Source of the DNA: Myxococcaceae bacterium JPH2
Lineage (GTDB): Bacteria; Myxococcota; Myxococcia; Myxococcales; Myxococcaceae
Direction: 5' to 3'
Assembly (NCBI GenBank): GCA_016458225.1
Contig: JAEMGR010000036.1
Coordinates: 82,655 to 146,654, forward strand
DNA: 64,000 nucleotides
Shown one piece after another: positions 1-8,441 of this stretch (its first letter is position 1; each line of letters starts with the position of its first letter). The notes beneath the pieces were generated by a model. That model was not told the DNA's origin. It saw only the letters and a program-made list of their open reading frames with translations, and did not search any database. The position numbers were made by a program, and so were the translations under genes.

Positions 1-1
1 G

Positions 2-127
2 CTGCGGCTGCGCTCGGGGGATACGGGGGGACGGGCGGACCTCGAACACGCGGTGGTGGTGGACCCGCGTGGCGCGACTCGGGCGGGACGCCGCGCGCGG
101 GAGCTGCTGGAGGCGCTCGCACGCTGA
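2..127 (+). CDS. C-terminal fragment of an unidentified protein (cut by window edge)
   Basis: The reading frame is open from the left edge and stops with TGA at 125-127. It encodes about 41 residues that end in an Ala/Arg/Leu-rich helix-like tail (ARELLEALAR). The codons follow the strong G/C third-position habit of the neighbouring genes, and the frame fills the DNA that would otherwise be empty before the regulator downstream. No motif is visible, so no function can be given. The bulk of the gene lies to the left of the window. Confidence 0.5.
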   Translation: MRLRSGDTGGRADLEHAVVVDPRGATRAGRRARELLEALAR

Positions 128-170
128 AGCGCCGCTCGCCAGCTCGGGAGGAGGGCGTTACAAGCGCTTC

Positions 171-950
171 GTGGACGCGACGGACCGGTGGCATGGACGG
201 CTCTTCTTCGGCCCTGGCCGGCTGCAATACGCCGGGGCCGTGGCGGCGACGTCCCTTCATTCGCACCACACCTTCCAACTCGTGCTCGCGTCAGGTGAAC
301 CCCTTCGCCTGCGCGACGCACGGGGCGGCGAGTCCTCTGGGCACGTCGCCCTCATCCCTCCCGGCGCGGAGCACGCCGTCGTGGGGAGTGCTCCCTCGGT
401 CGTCCTGATGCACGTGGCCGCCGAGGTGGCCGCGGGGCGTCGCCTGCGGACTCTGGACATCGCTTCGGACTCGGCGCGGGCGTGGACGCGTGCCGGGGCG
501 CGGCTGATGCCCTGGGTGCCGGAGCGGCTCCCGCGGCGCTGGTTCGAGGCCGAGGCCCTGGCTCGCACCGTGTTGGGCGCGCTCGAGGCGGACATCCCGT
601 TGCCACCGCCCACGCATCCGGCGATTCAGCGATTGTTGCGCGTGCTGCCCGAGTCGCTGGAGGAGGACGTGCGGCTCGCCACGTTGGCGCGCCGCGTGGG
701 CCTGTCTCCGGGGCGGCTGTCTCATCTGTTCGCCGCGCAGGTGGGCACGCCCCTGCGGCCCTATGTGCTGTGGTTGCGAATGGGGCGCGTGGCCGAGCAC
801 CTCAGTCGTGGCGTCTCGCTCACCGAGGCCGCGCACGCGGCGGGCTTCAGCGACAGCGCGCACCTGAGTCACGTGTTCCGACGCATGTTCGGGATGGCGC
901 CGTCATCGCTCGCGGGCCTCGTCGAGTGGGTCGTGCCCGCACGTCCGTAG
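171..950 (+). CDS. AraC-family transcriptional regulator
   Basis: Predicted cytoplasmic DNA-binding regulator of 259 aa. The N-terminal half looks like an AraC-type cupin sensor (His-rich SLHSHHTFQLVL stretch, then VALIPPGAEHAV). The C-terminal ~100 residues form the two helix-turn-helix AraC domain: the first HTH around LATLARRVGLSPGRLSHLF, the second around LTEAAHAAGFSDSAHLSHVF, then RRMFGMAPSS. I place the start at GTG 171, after the stop of the preceding frame at 127, with a GGAGGAGGG stretch at 147-155 that is rather far upstream. The frame is open further 5', so the start is uncertain. The ligand is unknown. The DUF3703 gene 63 bases downstream on the same strand is a plausible target or operon partner. 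Confidence 0.85.
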   Translation: MDATDRWHGRLFFGPGRLQYAGAVAATSLHSHHTFQLVLASGEPLRLRDARGGESSGHVALIPPGAEHAVVGSAPSVVLMHVAAEVAAGRRLRTLDIASDSARAWTRAGARLMPWVPERLPRRWFEAEALARTVLGALEADIPLPPPTHPAIQRLLRVLPESLEEDVRLATLARRVGLSPGRLSHLFAAQVGTPLRPYVLWLRMGRVAEHLSRGVSLTEAAHAAGFSDSAHLSHVFRRMFGMAPSSLAGLVEWVVPARP

Positions 951-1013
951 CGCGTTCTTACAAGCGTGGGGCGCCGCGTGAGCGCGAAGGTGTCTCCCCA
1001 AGGGAGCCACACC

Positions 1014-1361
1014 ATGGCGATGACGCCGAAGCTGCGAGGACATTTCGAGGCGGAGCTGCGCGAGGGAGACCAAGCGGAGCGGGCGGGAGACCTGCCGCGA
1101 GCGTGGCGTCACCTGGAGCGAGCCCATGTGCTGAGCCAGGCCCACGCGGGGCCGCATGTGCGGGTGCACGTGCGGATGTTTGCCTTTGGGTGGCGACGCC
1201 GCGATTTGAGAGAGATGGTGGGCCAGTGGGCCCGCATCCTGGTGGCCGCACCGGGCTCCTGGCTGGGGCGCGCGCCGCTGGGGAACACCGGCGGCGCGAA
1301 CGTGGGCATCCTCACGCCCATGCCCATCCCCGAGGACCTGCGGGCGATACTGGATGCGTGA
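1014..1361 (+). CDS. DUF3703-family small protein
   Basis: Protein of 115 aa. The ATG at 1014 is chosen because AAGGGAG at 999-1005 is well placed; a longer frame from 966 lacks such a site. The sequence has the layout I associate with the DUF3703 family: an N-terminal helix with GDLPRAWRHLERAHVLSQ, the segment HVRMFAFGWRRRDLREMVGQ, and a Gly/Pro-rich end with GNTGGANV and PMPIPEDL. No signal peptide or confident membrane segment is visible. The family has no established biochemical function. It follows the AraC regulator closely and ends just before a strong hairpin, so it may be co-transcribed with the regulator. Confidence 0.7.
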   Translation: MAMTPKLRGHFEAELREGDQAERAGDLPRAWRHLERAHVLSQAHAGPHVRVHVRMFAFGWRRRDLREMVGQWARILVAAPGSWLGRAPLGNTGGANVGILTPMPIPEDLRAILDA

Positions 1362-1374
1362 GTCTTCAGCCCGA

Positions 1375-1405
1375 GGCGCGCGTCAGGGATTGCCTGACGC
1401 GCGCC
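1375..1405. terminator. Perfect 13-bp hairpin between convergent genes
   Basis: The left arm GGCGCGCGTCAGG (1375-1387) pairs perfectly with CCTGACGCGCGCC (1393-1405) around a 5-base GATTG loop. It lies between the stop of the DUF3703 gene (1361) and the stop of the leftward lipoprotein gene (1419), where a bidirectional terminator is expected. There is no clear U-tract on either side, so the termination mechanism is inferred. Confidence 0.65.
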
Positions 1406-1418
1406 CCGGTCCGGTGCT

Positions 1419-4187
1419 TCAGTACAGCATCAGCCGCTGGTCTCGGAAGAAGCAGGCGCGTGTCTCGTCATTGCTGTCCACGCCCGCGCCAATGCGCGAC
1501 GCATCCACCGCGCCCAGGTACGCCCGCTCCCAGTAGTTCCCCGCTCCGGGGCGCGCCACCTCCAACTGGCCGTCGTGCGAGAACGCCAACCGCGGCGCAC
1601 CCGAGGCGTCCGCCGCCACGGCATACGTCGTGAGGGTGTAGTCCTCGATGGACGAGGTGCTCACGGTGCTGGTCGGGTACGGCGAGGCCACGGTGACGGC
1701 CTGGACTCCCGAGTGCGAGAGCACCAGGAGCCCCGAGGCCCGCGAGGCGAGCGAGGCCCAGCCACTGGTGGACCAGGAGGCCACGGTGAGGGTCTCCACC
1801 GTGGTGCCCTTCCACCGGCCGAGGGTGTTGTCCGCGAGGGGCAGATAGAGCCGCCCCGAGGAGTCGAACACCGCGTCGCCGCGCAGGAGCTGGTTCGTGC
1901 TGGTGACACTGAAGTTCTGCACCGCGGTGCTCCACACGCCCGCGCTGCCGCGGGTGGCGATGGCGACGCGGGCCACGCTTCCACTGCTCCCCGTCTGCGC
2001 GGCGGTCCACACGAGGGTGGGCCGATCGCTCTGGGCCGGGTCGAGCGCGAGCGAAACCTCGTTGTCCCAGGAGGCCGTGGTGGCCGTGTCCACGCGCTCA
2101 TGGAGCCAGCCGCTCGCGGTCTTCGTGGCGTACCAGACTCCCTGGCCCACGCGCGTGTAGGCCAGATGCGGCGTGCCATCGCTGGCGACGGCGAGGGCGA
2201 TGTGGTCCCCGGGGATTCCGCCGGTGCCCAGGCCGAGCCCCTCGACCAGCTCCGCCGCGAAGACACCGTTGGTGACGGTGGCGTACCAGAGCGCGTTGTG
2301 AAGCGTGCTCAAGTAGGCGAGGTGCGCCACCGCGCCGCGCATGGCGAGCCGGCACGAGATGCCATAGCGCTCCCGGCCCTCCGCGAGGACGACGGGCCGA
2401 TGCATGTAGGCGGACACGGTGAGCGTGAGCGGGGTGCTCGCCGTCATGCCGTCGTTGTCCGTCACGGTGAGCGTGACGGTGTACGTGCCCGCGCTCGCAA
2501 AGGTGTGGGACGCCTGCGCGGCCGTTCCGTCCATGACGGGCTGGCCATCGCCGAAGTCGAAGCGATAGCGCGCCACGGTCCCATCGGGGTCGCTGGAGGT
2601 GGCACCGTCGAAAGTGAGGACCTGTCGAGCCTCGCCCTGGGTGGGGCCCGTGAGGCGCGCCACGGGCGGCACCTTCGCGGAAGCGGGGTCGATGGTGATG
2701 GCGATGGAGGTGGCAGCGGTGCGGCCTCCAGAGTCCGTGGCCACCAGCGTGAGGGTGTGGAGGCCCACGCTCAGCGACGCGATGTCGAGCGATGCGCCTC
2801 GGCCCAGCACGCCCGACACGTTGGACTGCCAGGTGAGGCTGTTGCCGGAGAGGGGGCCGTCCTCTGGATCCGATGCGGCGCCCCGCAAGGCCACGGTCGC
2901 ACCCAACCCGAAGTGCGACCCACCCGCGGGCGAGTCGATGCGCACGGTGGGCGGCTCGTTCGCGGGGAGCACGACGACGCGCAGCCGGGCGTTGACCGAG
3001 GTCGCCTGAGAGTCCGTGGCGGTGAGCCGGATGTCATGCGTGCCGGCCACGAGTTTCGACACCGTGAGCGAGTTGCCCGTCCCGAGCACGCCGTTGAGGT
3101 TGGAGAGCCACGTGAGCGCGGCGCCCGGCAGGGTGCCGTCCTCCGCGTCAATGGCCTTGCCGGTGAACGTGATGGACGTGCCGGCGAAGACGGTGGTGCC
3201 GTCCGGGGGCGCGGTGATGCTCACCGTGGGCGCGGTGTTGGTGGGGCTGGTGACGGTGACGAACACGGAGGCGCTGGCCGTGGTGCCGTGCGAGTCCGTG
3301 GCCGTGAGCGTCACCGTGTGCGTGCCCAACGCGAGCTGCACGTTGGTGAGACGTGGCCCGGTGCCGAGCTTCCCCGCGATGCTCGACGTCCACACGAGCG
3401 AGTCGCCCATCAGCGCGCCATCCTCGGGGTCCGCCGCGCTGCCTTCCAGCGTGAGCGCGGTGCCCACGCGAACCTGCGTGCCATCCGCGGGTTGGCTGAG
3501 CGTGACGGTGGGCGGCAGGTTGGCGCCGGGGAGCAGCACGTTGAGGGTGGTGCTCGCTTGCGCGGTCAGTCCTTGAGAGTCCGTGGCGGTGAGCACGATG
3601 CGGTGCTCCCCGACGACGGTGGCATGAAACGAGACCGCCGTGCCGGTTCCCAGGACTCCGCCCTTGTCCGAGGTCCAGGTCAGTGAGGCCCCGGAGAGGT
3701 TGCCCTGCTCGGGGTCGGTGGCGTGGCCCTGGAGGACGAGCGTGTCGCCCTCATGGAGGGACGTCCCGTTCGGGCCCGGCGTGTCGATGACCGCCACGGG
3801 CGCGAGGTTCACGGGCGCCAGCACGGTGATGGAGAGCTGCGCGTTGGCGGTCTTTCCACCCGAGTCGGTGGCCACCAGCGTGAGCCGGTGATTGCCCGGC
3901 GTCAGGGTGACTTCCAGGGGGCTGCCCGTGCCCAGCGCGCCGTCCACGCTGGAGGTCCACTTGAGCGCGGCGCCGGTGAGCGCGCCGTCCTCGGGATCGC
4001 TGGCTTGGGCCTGGAGGGTGATGGTGCGAGACGACAGCGTCGCCCCGTCTTGAGGCGAGGTGATGCTCGCGGACGGGGCGCGATTCTGCTGCGGCGCGGG
4101 CGGCTCGGGTTCGGGGGGCTTCTTGCCACCACAACCCACGAGCAACGCGAGCGCGAGCGGTAGGAGCAGGCGCGTGGACATGCTCAC
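1419..4187 (-). CDS. Large surface lipoprotein with tandem Ig-like repeats and a PKD domain
   Basis: A 922-aa predicted lipoprotein: N-terminal signal with lipobox LLVGC (Cys19), then a Pro/Glu-rich linker. About five tandem repeats of 93-96 residues follow, each with DPEDG(A/T/P)L, a TW(S/T)S segment, LGTG and a TLTATDS-type strand, which resemble cadherin/Ig-like modules. A typical PKD domain comes next near residues 510-595 (FDFGDG, then HTFASAGTYTVTLTVTDNDG). The last ~320 residues have repeated Gly/Ala/Trp-rich beta strands (HLAYxxx, ALDPAQSDRPTLVW) and end in RACFFRDQRLMLY, matching the neighbouring lipoprotein in organisation. The gene starts 3 bases after its neighbour's stop, so both are probably transcribed from the promoter near 5780. 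Role unknown; adhesion or carbohydrate/peptide binding at the cell surface is an inference from the domain types. Confidence 0.8.
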   Translation of the reverse strand: MSMSTRLLLPLALALLVGCGGKKPPEPEPPAPQQNRAPSASITSPQDGATLSSRTITLQAQASDPEDGALTGAALKWTSSVDGALGTGSPLEVTLTPGNHRLTLVATDSGGKTANAQLSITVLAPVNLAPVAVIDTPGPNGTSLHEGDTLVLQGHATDPEQGNLSGASLTWTSDKGGVLGTGTAVSFHATVVGEHRIVLTATDSQGLTAQASTTLNVLLPGANLPPTVTLSQPADGTQVRVGTALTLEGSAADPEDGALMGDSLVWTSSIAGKLGTGPRLTNVQLALGTHTVTLTATDSHGTTASASVFVTVTSPTNTAPTVSITAPPDGTTVFAGTSITFTGKAIDAEDGTLPGAALTWLSNLNGVLGTGNSLTVSKLVAGTHDIRLTATDSQATSVNARLRVVVLPANEPPTVRIDSPAGGSHFGLGATVALRGAASDPEDGPLSGNSLTWQSNVSGVLGRGASLDIASLSVGLHTLTLVATDSGGRTAATSIAITIDPASAKVPPVARLTGPTQGEARQVLTFDGATSSDPDGTVARYRFDFGDGQPVMDGTAAQASHTFASAGTYTVTLTVTDNDGMTASTPLTLTVSAYMHRPVVLAEGRERYGISCRLAMRGAVAHLAYLSTLHNALWYATVTNGVFAAELVEGLGLGTGGIPGDHIALAVASDGTPHLAYTRVGQGVWYATKTASGWLHERVDTATTASWDNEVSLALDPAQSDRPTLVWTAAQTGSSGSVARVAIATRGSAGVWSTAVQNFSVTSTNQLLRGDAVFDSSGRLYLPLADNTLGRWKGTTVETLTVASWSTSGWASLASRASGLLVLSHSGVQAVTVASPYPTSTVSTSSIEDYTLTTYAVAADASGAPRLAFSHDGQLEVARPGAGNYWERAYLGAVDASRIGAGVDSNDETRACFFRDQRLMLY

Positions 4188-4190
4188 CGC

Positions 4191-5747
4191 CTACTGGAAC
4201 ATGATGTTGTCGTTGTTCGGGTAGCAGACATGCCGCTGACCCGTGGTGGGGCGCACGGCGAGGCTGACGGGGGGACGATTCACGACCTGTGTGGAGAGGA
4301 GGGACGTGTAACTCGACGTTCCGATCGCGGTGTAGGTCCAGTAGTTGTTCGCGTCGGGTGTGATGAGCTCCACGCTGGTCCCGTGCGCGTAAGCGATGAA
4401 GGGTTTGCCATCCGCCCAGACGAGGTCGCCGTGGGGAAAGTTCGTGGAGCTGGAGTCCTCGAAGTCCCACTCCTGCCAGGTGGAGCCAGACAGCGAGATT
4501 CCGATGGCGACGTCGATGACGGAGTAGCCCGAGCGGATCAGCAGCCGCTTGGTGCCCGCCCAGGCCAGTGAGACACGGATATCTTTGGTGGAGAATCGGG
4601 TGATCGCGGGAGTCTTGGCCGAGAAGTCGAGGGTCCGGACAGTCGTTCCCTTGACGGTGACGAGCCCCACCTTCGTGTCCGTATACGTTTGATCTGGATT
4701 CACCTTGCGAAGCCACGGGATGTAGAGGGTGCCTCCATCGTCGAACAGGGCTTCTCCCGCGAGTTCTTCGCCGCCACTGCTGGGGGCGAGATCGATCTGA
4801 TTCACGGTCCAGGTGTTCGCGGCGGTGCGCGTCGCAGTGAAGAGTCGGTGGGCAGAAGAGTAGGTCTGGCCGGTGACCGGAGTGGAAATGTCGCCCACCA
4901 CCGTCGGTCGGTTCGCGTTCGTTGGATCGAGCGCCACCATCCAGTTCGAGAAAGTCGAAGAAACAGGGATGACCTCACGCACCCAGTTCCCATTGACGCG
5001 CGTGGCGTAGAACGACTTCGTGGTCCCTGCGGCGGAATCAACCGCTTGGTAGACGAGGTGCGGCGTGCCATCGCCCGCGACCGCCAGGGCGAAGCCCCAG
5101 AGCTGAACTCGTCGGCCCGTACCGAAGCCCGGCCCATCGACGAGCTGCGGCGTCCAGGTGGTGCCATTCCAGGTGCTGAGCCAGAGCGAGTCGTGTTTGG
5201 AATTGTAATAGGCGAGGTAGCCAGTGCCCGCGGTATCGAAGGCCAGCTCGCAGTAAGGGTCGATGGTATCTCCGCTCGTATCCACCGCCACGGCGGTTGC
5301 GGCGGCTGCGGCGGGCGCGGGGGCCAGCGGCGCGTTCTCCGCCAGCGCGGGGAGCGTCACCTGGAAGTTCCAGGTGCCCTTCACCTCCGCGCCGTCGGTC
5401 GTCACCACGGTGGCCGTCAGCGAGGCGACTCCTGCCGAGGGCAGTGTCCACGCCACGCGCTCACCCGAGGTCTCCAGCTTTCCGCCCGAGGCGCTCCAGC
5501 GCACGGACGTGATGTCCGCTGCGGGCCAGCCCGCCCGGAAGTTCTCAACCACGCCCGTGACATACGGCCCGCTCGCCTCGCGCTCCAGGGTGAGCGCCGA
5601 CGCGTTCTCGCCATGCTGGGCGAGAGAAGCGGAGTCAGCAGGGGGCTCGGACTGGCAGGCCGACAAGCCCAACCCCATCACGAGTCCCAACGACAGCATG
5701 CGGAACGACCAACGGAAGTACTTCTGTGCCAACGAAAACCCCCTCAT
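4191..5747 (-). CDS. Lipoprotein related to the C-terminal half of the downstream PKD lipoprotein
   Basis: A 518-aa predicted lipoprotein. The N terminus has a basic region (KYFRWSFR), a hydrophobic stretch and lipobox GLSAC (Cys30). One Ig-like strand module follows (VTGVVENF to WNFQVTLP, roughly residues 60-130), then an Ala-rich linker and ~370 residues of beta-propeller-like repeats. Shared phrases with the next gene include GDGTPHLVYQ, ALDPTNANRPTVV, GEALFDDGGTLYIP and a closing CYPNNDNIMF. It therefore looks like a shortened tandem paralogue with one instead of six modules. Start ATG 5747 is uncertain: no clear ribosome-binding site is visible, and an internal ATG at 5699 would keep the hydrophobic core but lose the basic N-region. 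Function unknown. Confidence 0.75.
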   Translation of the reverse strand: MRGFSLAQKYFRWSFRMLSLGLVMGLGLSACQSEPPADSASLAQHGENASALTLEREASGPYVTGVVENFRAGWPAADITSVRWSASGGKLETSGERVAWTLPSAGVASLTATVVTTDGAEVKGTWNFQVTLPALAENAPLAPAPAAAAATAVAVDTSGDTIDPYCELAFDTAGTGYLAYYNSKHDSLWLSTWNGTTWTPQLVDGPGFGTGRRVQLWGFALAVAGDGTPHLVYQAVDSAAGTTKSFYATRVNGNWVREVIPVSSTFSNWMVALDPTNANRPTVVGDISTPVTGQTYSSAHRLFTATRTAANTWTVNQIDLAPSSGGEELAGEALFDDGGTLYIPWLRKVNPDQTYTDTKVGLVTVKGTTVRTLDFSAKTPAITRFSTKDIRVSLAWAGTKRLLIRSGYSVIDVAIGISLSGSTWQEWDFEDSSSTNFPHGDLVWADGKPFIAYAHGTSVELITPDANNYWTYTAIGTSSYTSLLSTQVVNRPPVSLAVRPTTGQRHVCYPNNDNIMFQ

Positions 5748-5763
5748 CGAGCTGAAGGGGCGG

Positions 5764-5792
5764 ATTAGTCACATGCTGCTTGAACCTGTCAA
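5764..5792 (-). promoter_or_regulatory. Sigma70-like promoter of the lipoprotein pair
   Basis: On the minus strand there is a consensus -35 TTGACA (5792-5787), a 17-base spacer, and ACTAAT (5769-5764) as a 4-of-6 match to the -10. It points at the lipoprotein gene starting at 5747. The implied leader is only ~10 bases if ATG 5747 is used, or ~58 if ATG 5699 is used. It is one of the clearest sigma70-type promoters I can see in this window. Confidence 0.55.
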
Positions 5793-5799
5793 GACAGGT
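5784..5799. promoter_or_regulatory. 16-bp perfect palindrome overlapping the -35 box (operator candidate)
   Basis: ACCTGTC (5784-5790), AA, GACAGGT (5793-5799) form a perfect two-fold site that covers the whole -35 element of the leftward promoter. A dimeric repressor bound here would block RNA polymerase. The regulator is not identified. A hairpin at the end of the dioxygenase gene is less likely because that gene is read away from this site. Confidence 0.4.
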
Positions 5800-5842
5800 A
5801 CGGGGCTTCGCCGTGAAACACAGACCAAGCCAATAAAAGATA

Positions 5843-6772
5843 TCACCCGAAATGGTACGCCGAGAGGCGCAGCCCAAGGATGGATCCGTTGTAGGCGACG
5901 GTGCCTCGGTCCTGGCCCGCGGCGCCCGCGATGACCATCAGCGGCAGGAGGTGTTCCTCGCGCGGGTGCGCCAGTCGCGCGGCGGGGGCGTTGGCCCACT
6001 GTTTCAGGTGCTCATCCCGAGCGGCGGGTTCACGCGTCGCGGCGTCTCGCAGCCACGCATCGAAGGACTCCGCCACGGGACTGGCTTGCGGACCGAAGGC
6101 GCGCAGGTTGTGGAAGGTCATCCCGCTGCCCACGATGAAGACGCCTTCGTCTCGCAGCGGCGCGAGCGCGCGTCCCATGGCGAGGTGCTCGGCGGGGTCC
6201 AGGCCGCGCTTCAATGACAACTGCACGGTGGGCATCGCGGCGTCTGGGTAGGCGAGCTTGAGCGGCACGAACGTCCCGTGGTCGAAGCCTCGCTCCGCGT
6301 TCGCCGCGGTCTGGAATCCAGCCTTGCCGAGCAGCTCCTGCACGCGCGTCGCGAGCGCCGGGTCGCCGGGCGCGGGCCAGGTAATCTCATACGACTCGGG
6401 CGGGAAGCCGTAATAGTCATACAGCATGGGCGGGCGCGCGCCCGACATCACCGTGGGCACGGACTCCTCCCAGTGCGCGGAGATGATGAGCACCGCGCGC
6501 GGTGGCGTCTTCGGCAGCGTGCGAATGGAGCGCAGGTATCCGGCCAGCGCGGACAGCTCCGCCGGGTCTCCGAAGCCCAGGTCCACGAAGGGCCACGGGC
6601 CACCTCCGTGCGGAAGGAAGGCGACGGGCAGTCGCTCGCGGCGGTTCAGGGTAGGGCCGTCTCCGGAGGGGGCGTGTCCCTCGGTGGGAAGGGCCGCGAG
6701 CGTCGCGGCGCCAGCGAGGCCGGCGACCAGGGTGGTACGGCGGGTGAGGCGGTCATCGTGCTCGGTGCTCAT
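5843..6772 (-). CDS. LigB/DODA-type class III extradiol ring-cleavage dioxygenase
   Basis: A 309-aa protein of the LigB-like family (4,5-DOPA dioxygenase type), which opens catechol rings using non-haem Fe(II) or Zn(II). The family's conserved histidines are visible: His55 in PHGGGP, His100 in ISAHWE, His165 in FDHGTFVPL and His221 in MTFHNL. The N terminus carries a twin-arginine-like signal (TRRTTLVAGLAG), so export by Tat is possible; most family members are cytoplasmic. Start ATG 6772 is preceded by AGGAAGAGG. A longer open frame to 6916 encodes only Arg/Pro-rich shadow sequence. The DoxX-like gene lies upstream on the same strand, 208 bases away, with nothing recognisable in between. The natural substrate cannot be read from the sequence. 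Confidence 0.85.
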   Translation of the reverse strand: MSTEHDDRLTRRTTLVAGLAGAATLAALPTEGHAPSGDGPTLNRRERLPVAFLPHGGGPWPFVDLGFGDPAELSALAGYLRSIRTLPKTPPRAVLIISAHWEESVPTVMSGARPPMLYDYYGFPPESYEITWPAPGDPALATRVQELLGKAGFQTAANAERGFDHGTFVPLKLAYPDAAMPTVQLSLKRGLDPAEHLAMGRALAPLRDEGVFIVGSGMTFHNLRAFGPQASPVAESFDAWLRDAATREPAARDEHLKQWANAPAARLAHPREEHLLPLMVIAGAAGQDRGTVAYNGSILGLRLSAYHFG

Positions 6773-6980
6773 GGGGTCCTCTTCCTGGGCGACGGGCGCC
6801 CCGGCTCGTGCGCCTCGGATGCCGGAGCGCGGGGCCCGTTGCGGCGGGCCTCGCGGGAGGACTCGTAGCAGGGCGCGGTCCTCGCGTCGCCGGCCTGGCG
6901 AGCGGGCAGGCGCCACGGCCGGTCAGGGGCAGGGATTCTCCCAGCCGTCAGCGCGGAGGGGCACGCCACCTTCCGCGGGC

Positions 6981-7448
6981 TCACCCCACGGCGAGGAGCG
7001 AGCGCAGTCCCACCAGGAACACAGCTCCCGTCGCGGTGATGAAGCCGAGTTGCAACAGCAACCGAGGCCACAATGACATCACCGGGACTCCCGCGATGCT
7101 CAGGTGCTCGCGCGCGGCCCGGGCATTCGCGGGGAACATGGCGACCAGCAGGAGCGACAACCCGAGCGCGGCCCACGCGGCCAGCGGTTGGAGTACCAAG
7201 CCCAGCGCTCCGGCCAGCTCGAGGATACCCGTGAGCGTCACCCACAGCTCGGGGCGGGGCAGGGCGTTCGGCACCATGCGGACCAGGTCCGGGCGACGCC
7301 GGCCCCAGTGCGCGGACGCGGTGAGGAGGAACATTCCGGCCAGGGCGAAGCGCAGCGGCGCGTACCACCCCGCGAGCGACGAGACACCGAGGAGCCCCAG
7401 GCCGGAGAGCAGGGCGAACAGCGAGACGAGGACGATGAGTGGAGCCAT
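6981..7448 (-). CDS. DoxX-like integral membrane protein
   Basis: A 155-aa protein with four hydrophobic segments: near residues 3-25 (LIVLVSLFALLSGLGLLGV), 32-48, 70-100 (LTGILELAGALGLVL and the following stretch) and 125-150. The pattern AGMFLLTASAHWG, then ELWVTLTGILELAGALGL, is typical of DoxX/DoxD-family proteins of the inner membrane. Their role is poorly defined and often linked to redox stress. ATG 7448 is used; a TTG at 7463 would start within the terminator hairpin of the gene upstream. No strong ribosome-binding site is seen. Confidence 0.75.
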   Translation of the reverse strand: MAPLIVLVSLFALLSGLGLLGVSSLAGWYAPLRFALAGMFLLTASAHWGRRRPDLVRMVPNALPRPELWVTLTGILELAGALGLVLQPLAAWAALGLSLLLVAMFPANARAAREHLSIAGVPVMSLWPRLLLQLGFITATGAVFLVGLRSLLAVG

Positions 7449-7460
7449 GCCCTCAAAGTA

Positions 7461-7480
7461 CAAACCCGCCGAAGGGCGGG
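7461..7480 (-). terminator. Rho-independent-like terminator after the amidase gene
   Basis: CCCGCC (7465-7470) and GGCGGG (7475-7480) form a 6-bp GC stem with a four-base loop. On the minus strand the stem is followed by TTTGT. It lies 32 bases beyond the amidase stop and just before the DoxX-like start, so it separates the two leftward genes. Confidence 0.55.
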
Positions 7481-7511
7481 CTTGAACGAACTGGCTGGCT
7501 CGGGCGTGGGC

Positions 7512-8348
7512 TCAGGCCGGCTTGGTGATGCCGCTGCGCACGCGCTTCCAATCGAAGTTGGAGGCGGGGTCGTCCTTGCGGCCCTTGGGGACGGCGACGT
7601 CCTTGTGGCCCAGGATGTTCTCCATGGGCACCTTGTACTCCTGCTTCAGGAAGCCCACGAGCTGGGTGATGGACTTGTACTGCGCCTCGGTGAAGGCCGT
7701 CTTGCCGCTGCCGTCGTTGACGATCTCGATGCCGATGGAGCGCGCGTTCATGTCCGTGGGGACGCCGCGCAGCTCGGAGACGCCCGCGTGCCACGCGCGC
7801 TTCTCGTCTGCGACGAGCTGGTACACCTTCCCGTCACGGTCGATCATGTAGTTCGCCGAGACCTTGCTCTTCGGATTGCGCATCCAGGAGAGGTCGGCCT
7901 TGCCGTCGTTGGACGCCGTGTGGTGCAGGATGATGGCGTCAATGGCCGTGCCGTTGCGCTCGTCGTAGTTGGGCGAGGGCGCGCTGATGACCGGCGGCTT
8001 GGTGAACTTGGTGGGCGGCGTGGTGGTGGTGCCGGAGAGCGCCTTGGTCAGCGCCGCCTGCGTCTTGGTTCCGTACGAGCCATCCACCGACAGCTTCTTG
8101 TCCGTCTGGAACTTCTTCACGGCGGCTTCGGTCTTCACGCCGTACGTGCCCGGACCCGAGGCGGCCGCTTCCTTCGTCAGGTAGCCCAGCTTCACCAGGG
8201 CGTCCTGGAGCTGCTTCACCTTGGGGCCCGAGTCCCCCTTCTTCAGGGGGGCAGCGGGCGCCGTCACGGGGGGGCTCGCCGCCGCGGCGGTGCGGGTCAG
8301 CGCAGCCGTTGTGACGCGAGGAGTCGAAGCCGAGGAGCGAACGGTCAT
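7512..8348 (-). CDS. N-acetylmuramoyl-L-alanine amidase with peptidoglycan-binding domain
   Basis: A 278-aa cell-wall hydrolase that cleaves between N-acetylmuramic acid and L-Ala. Residues ~36-103 form a PG_binding_1 domain (KKGDSGPKVKQLQDALVKLGYL, with TYGVKTEAAVKKFQ). Residues ~127-265 form an Amidase_2/AmiD-like catalytic domain with LHHTAS (His142/143), WHAGVS, SIGIEIVN, GHKDVAVPKGRKDDP. The zinc ligands expected for the family correspond to His142, His248 and Asp259 or Asp260. The first 35 residues are Ser/Thr/Ala-rich, and I see no classical signal peptide, so it may be exported by another route or released on lysis. It could act in wall turnover or in predation on other bacteria; that is inference. 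Confidence 0.9.
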   Translation of the reverse strand: MTVRSSASTPRVTTAALTRTAAAASPPVTAPAAPLKKGDSGPKVKQLQDALVKLGYLTKEAAASGPGTYGVKTEAAVKKFQTDKKLSVDGSYGTKTQAALTKALSGTTTTPPTKFTKPPVISAPSPNYDERNGTAIDAIILHHTASNDGKADLSWMRNPKSKVSANYMIDRDGKVYQLVADEKRAWHAGVSELRGVPTDMNARSIGIEIVNDGSGKTAFTEAQYKSITQLVGFLKQEYKVPMENILGHKDVAVPKGRKDDPASNFDWKRVRSGITKPA

Positions 8349-8441
8349 GGCGGGTCCCGAGGAAAACGAAGTGATTCCAGCCCGATTGTCGTTCGTAGGG
8401 CTCCCGAGTTGCGTGGGGATGATCCGATTTCTCCGGGATTG

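Noticed and set aside
1575..3686. A 703-codon + strand frame opposite the PKD lipoprotein
   Set aside because: Repetitive Gly/Arg/Glu shadow of the repeated lipoprotein domains on the other strand.
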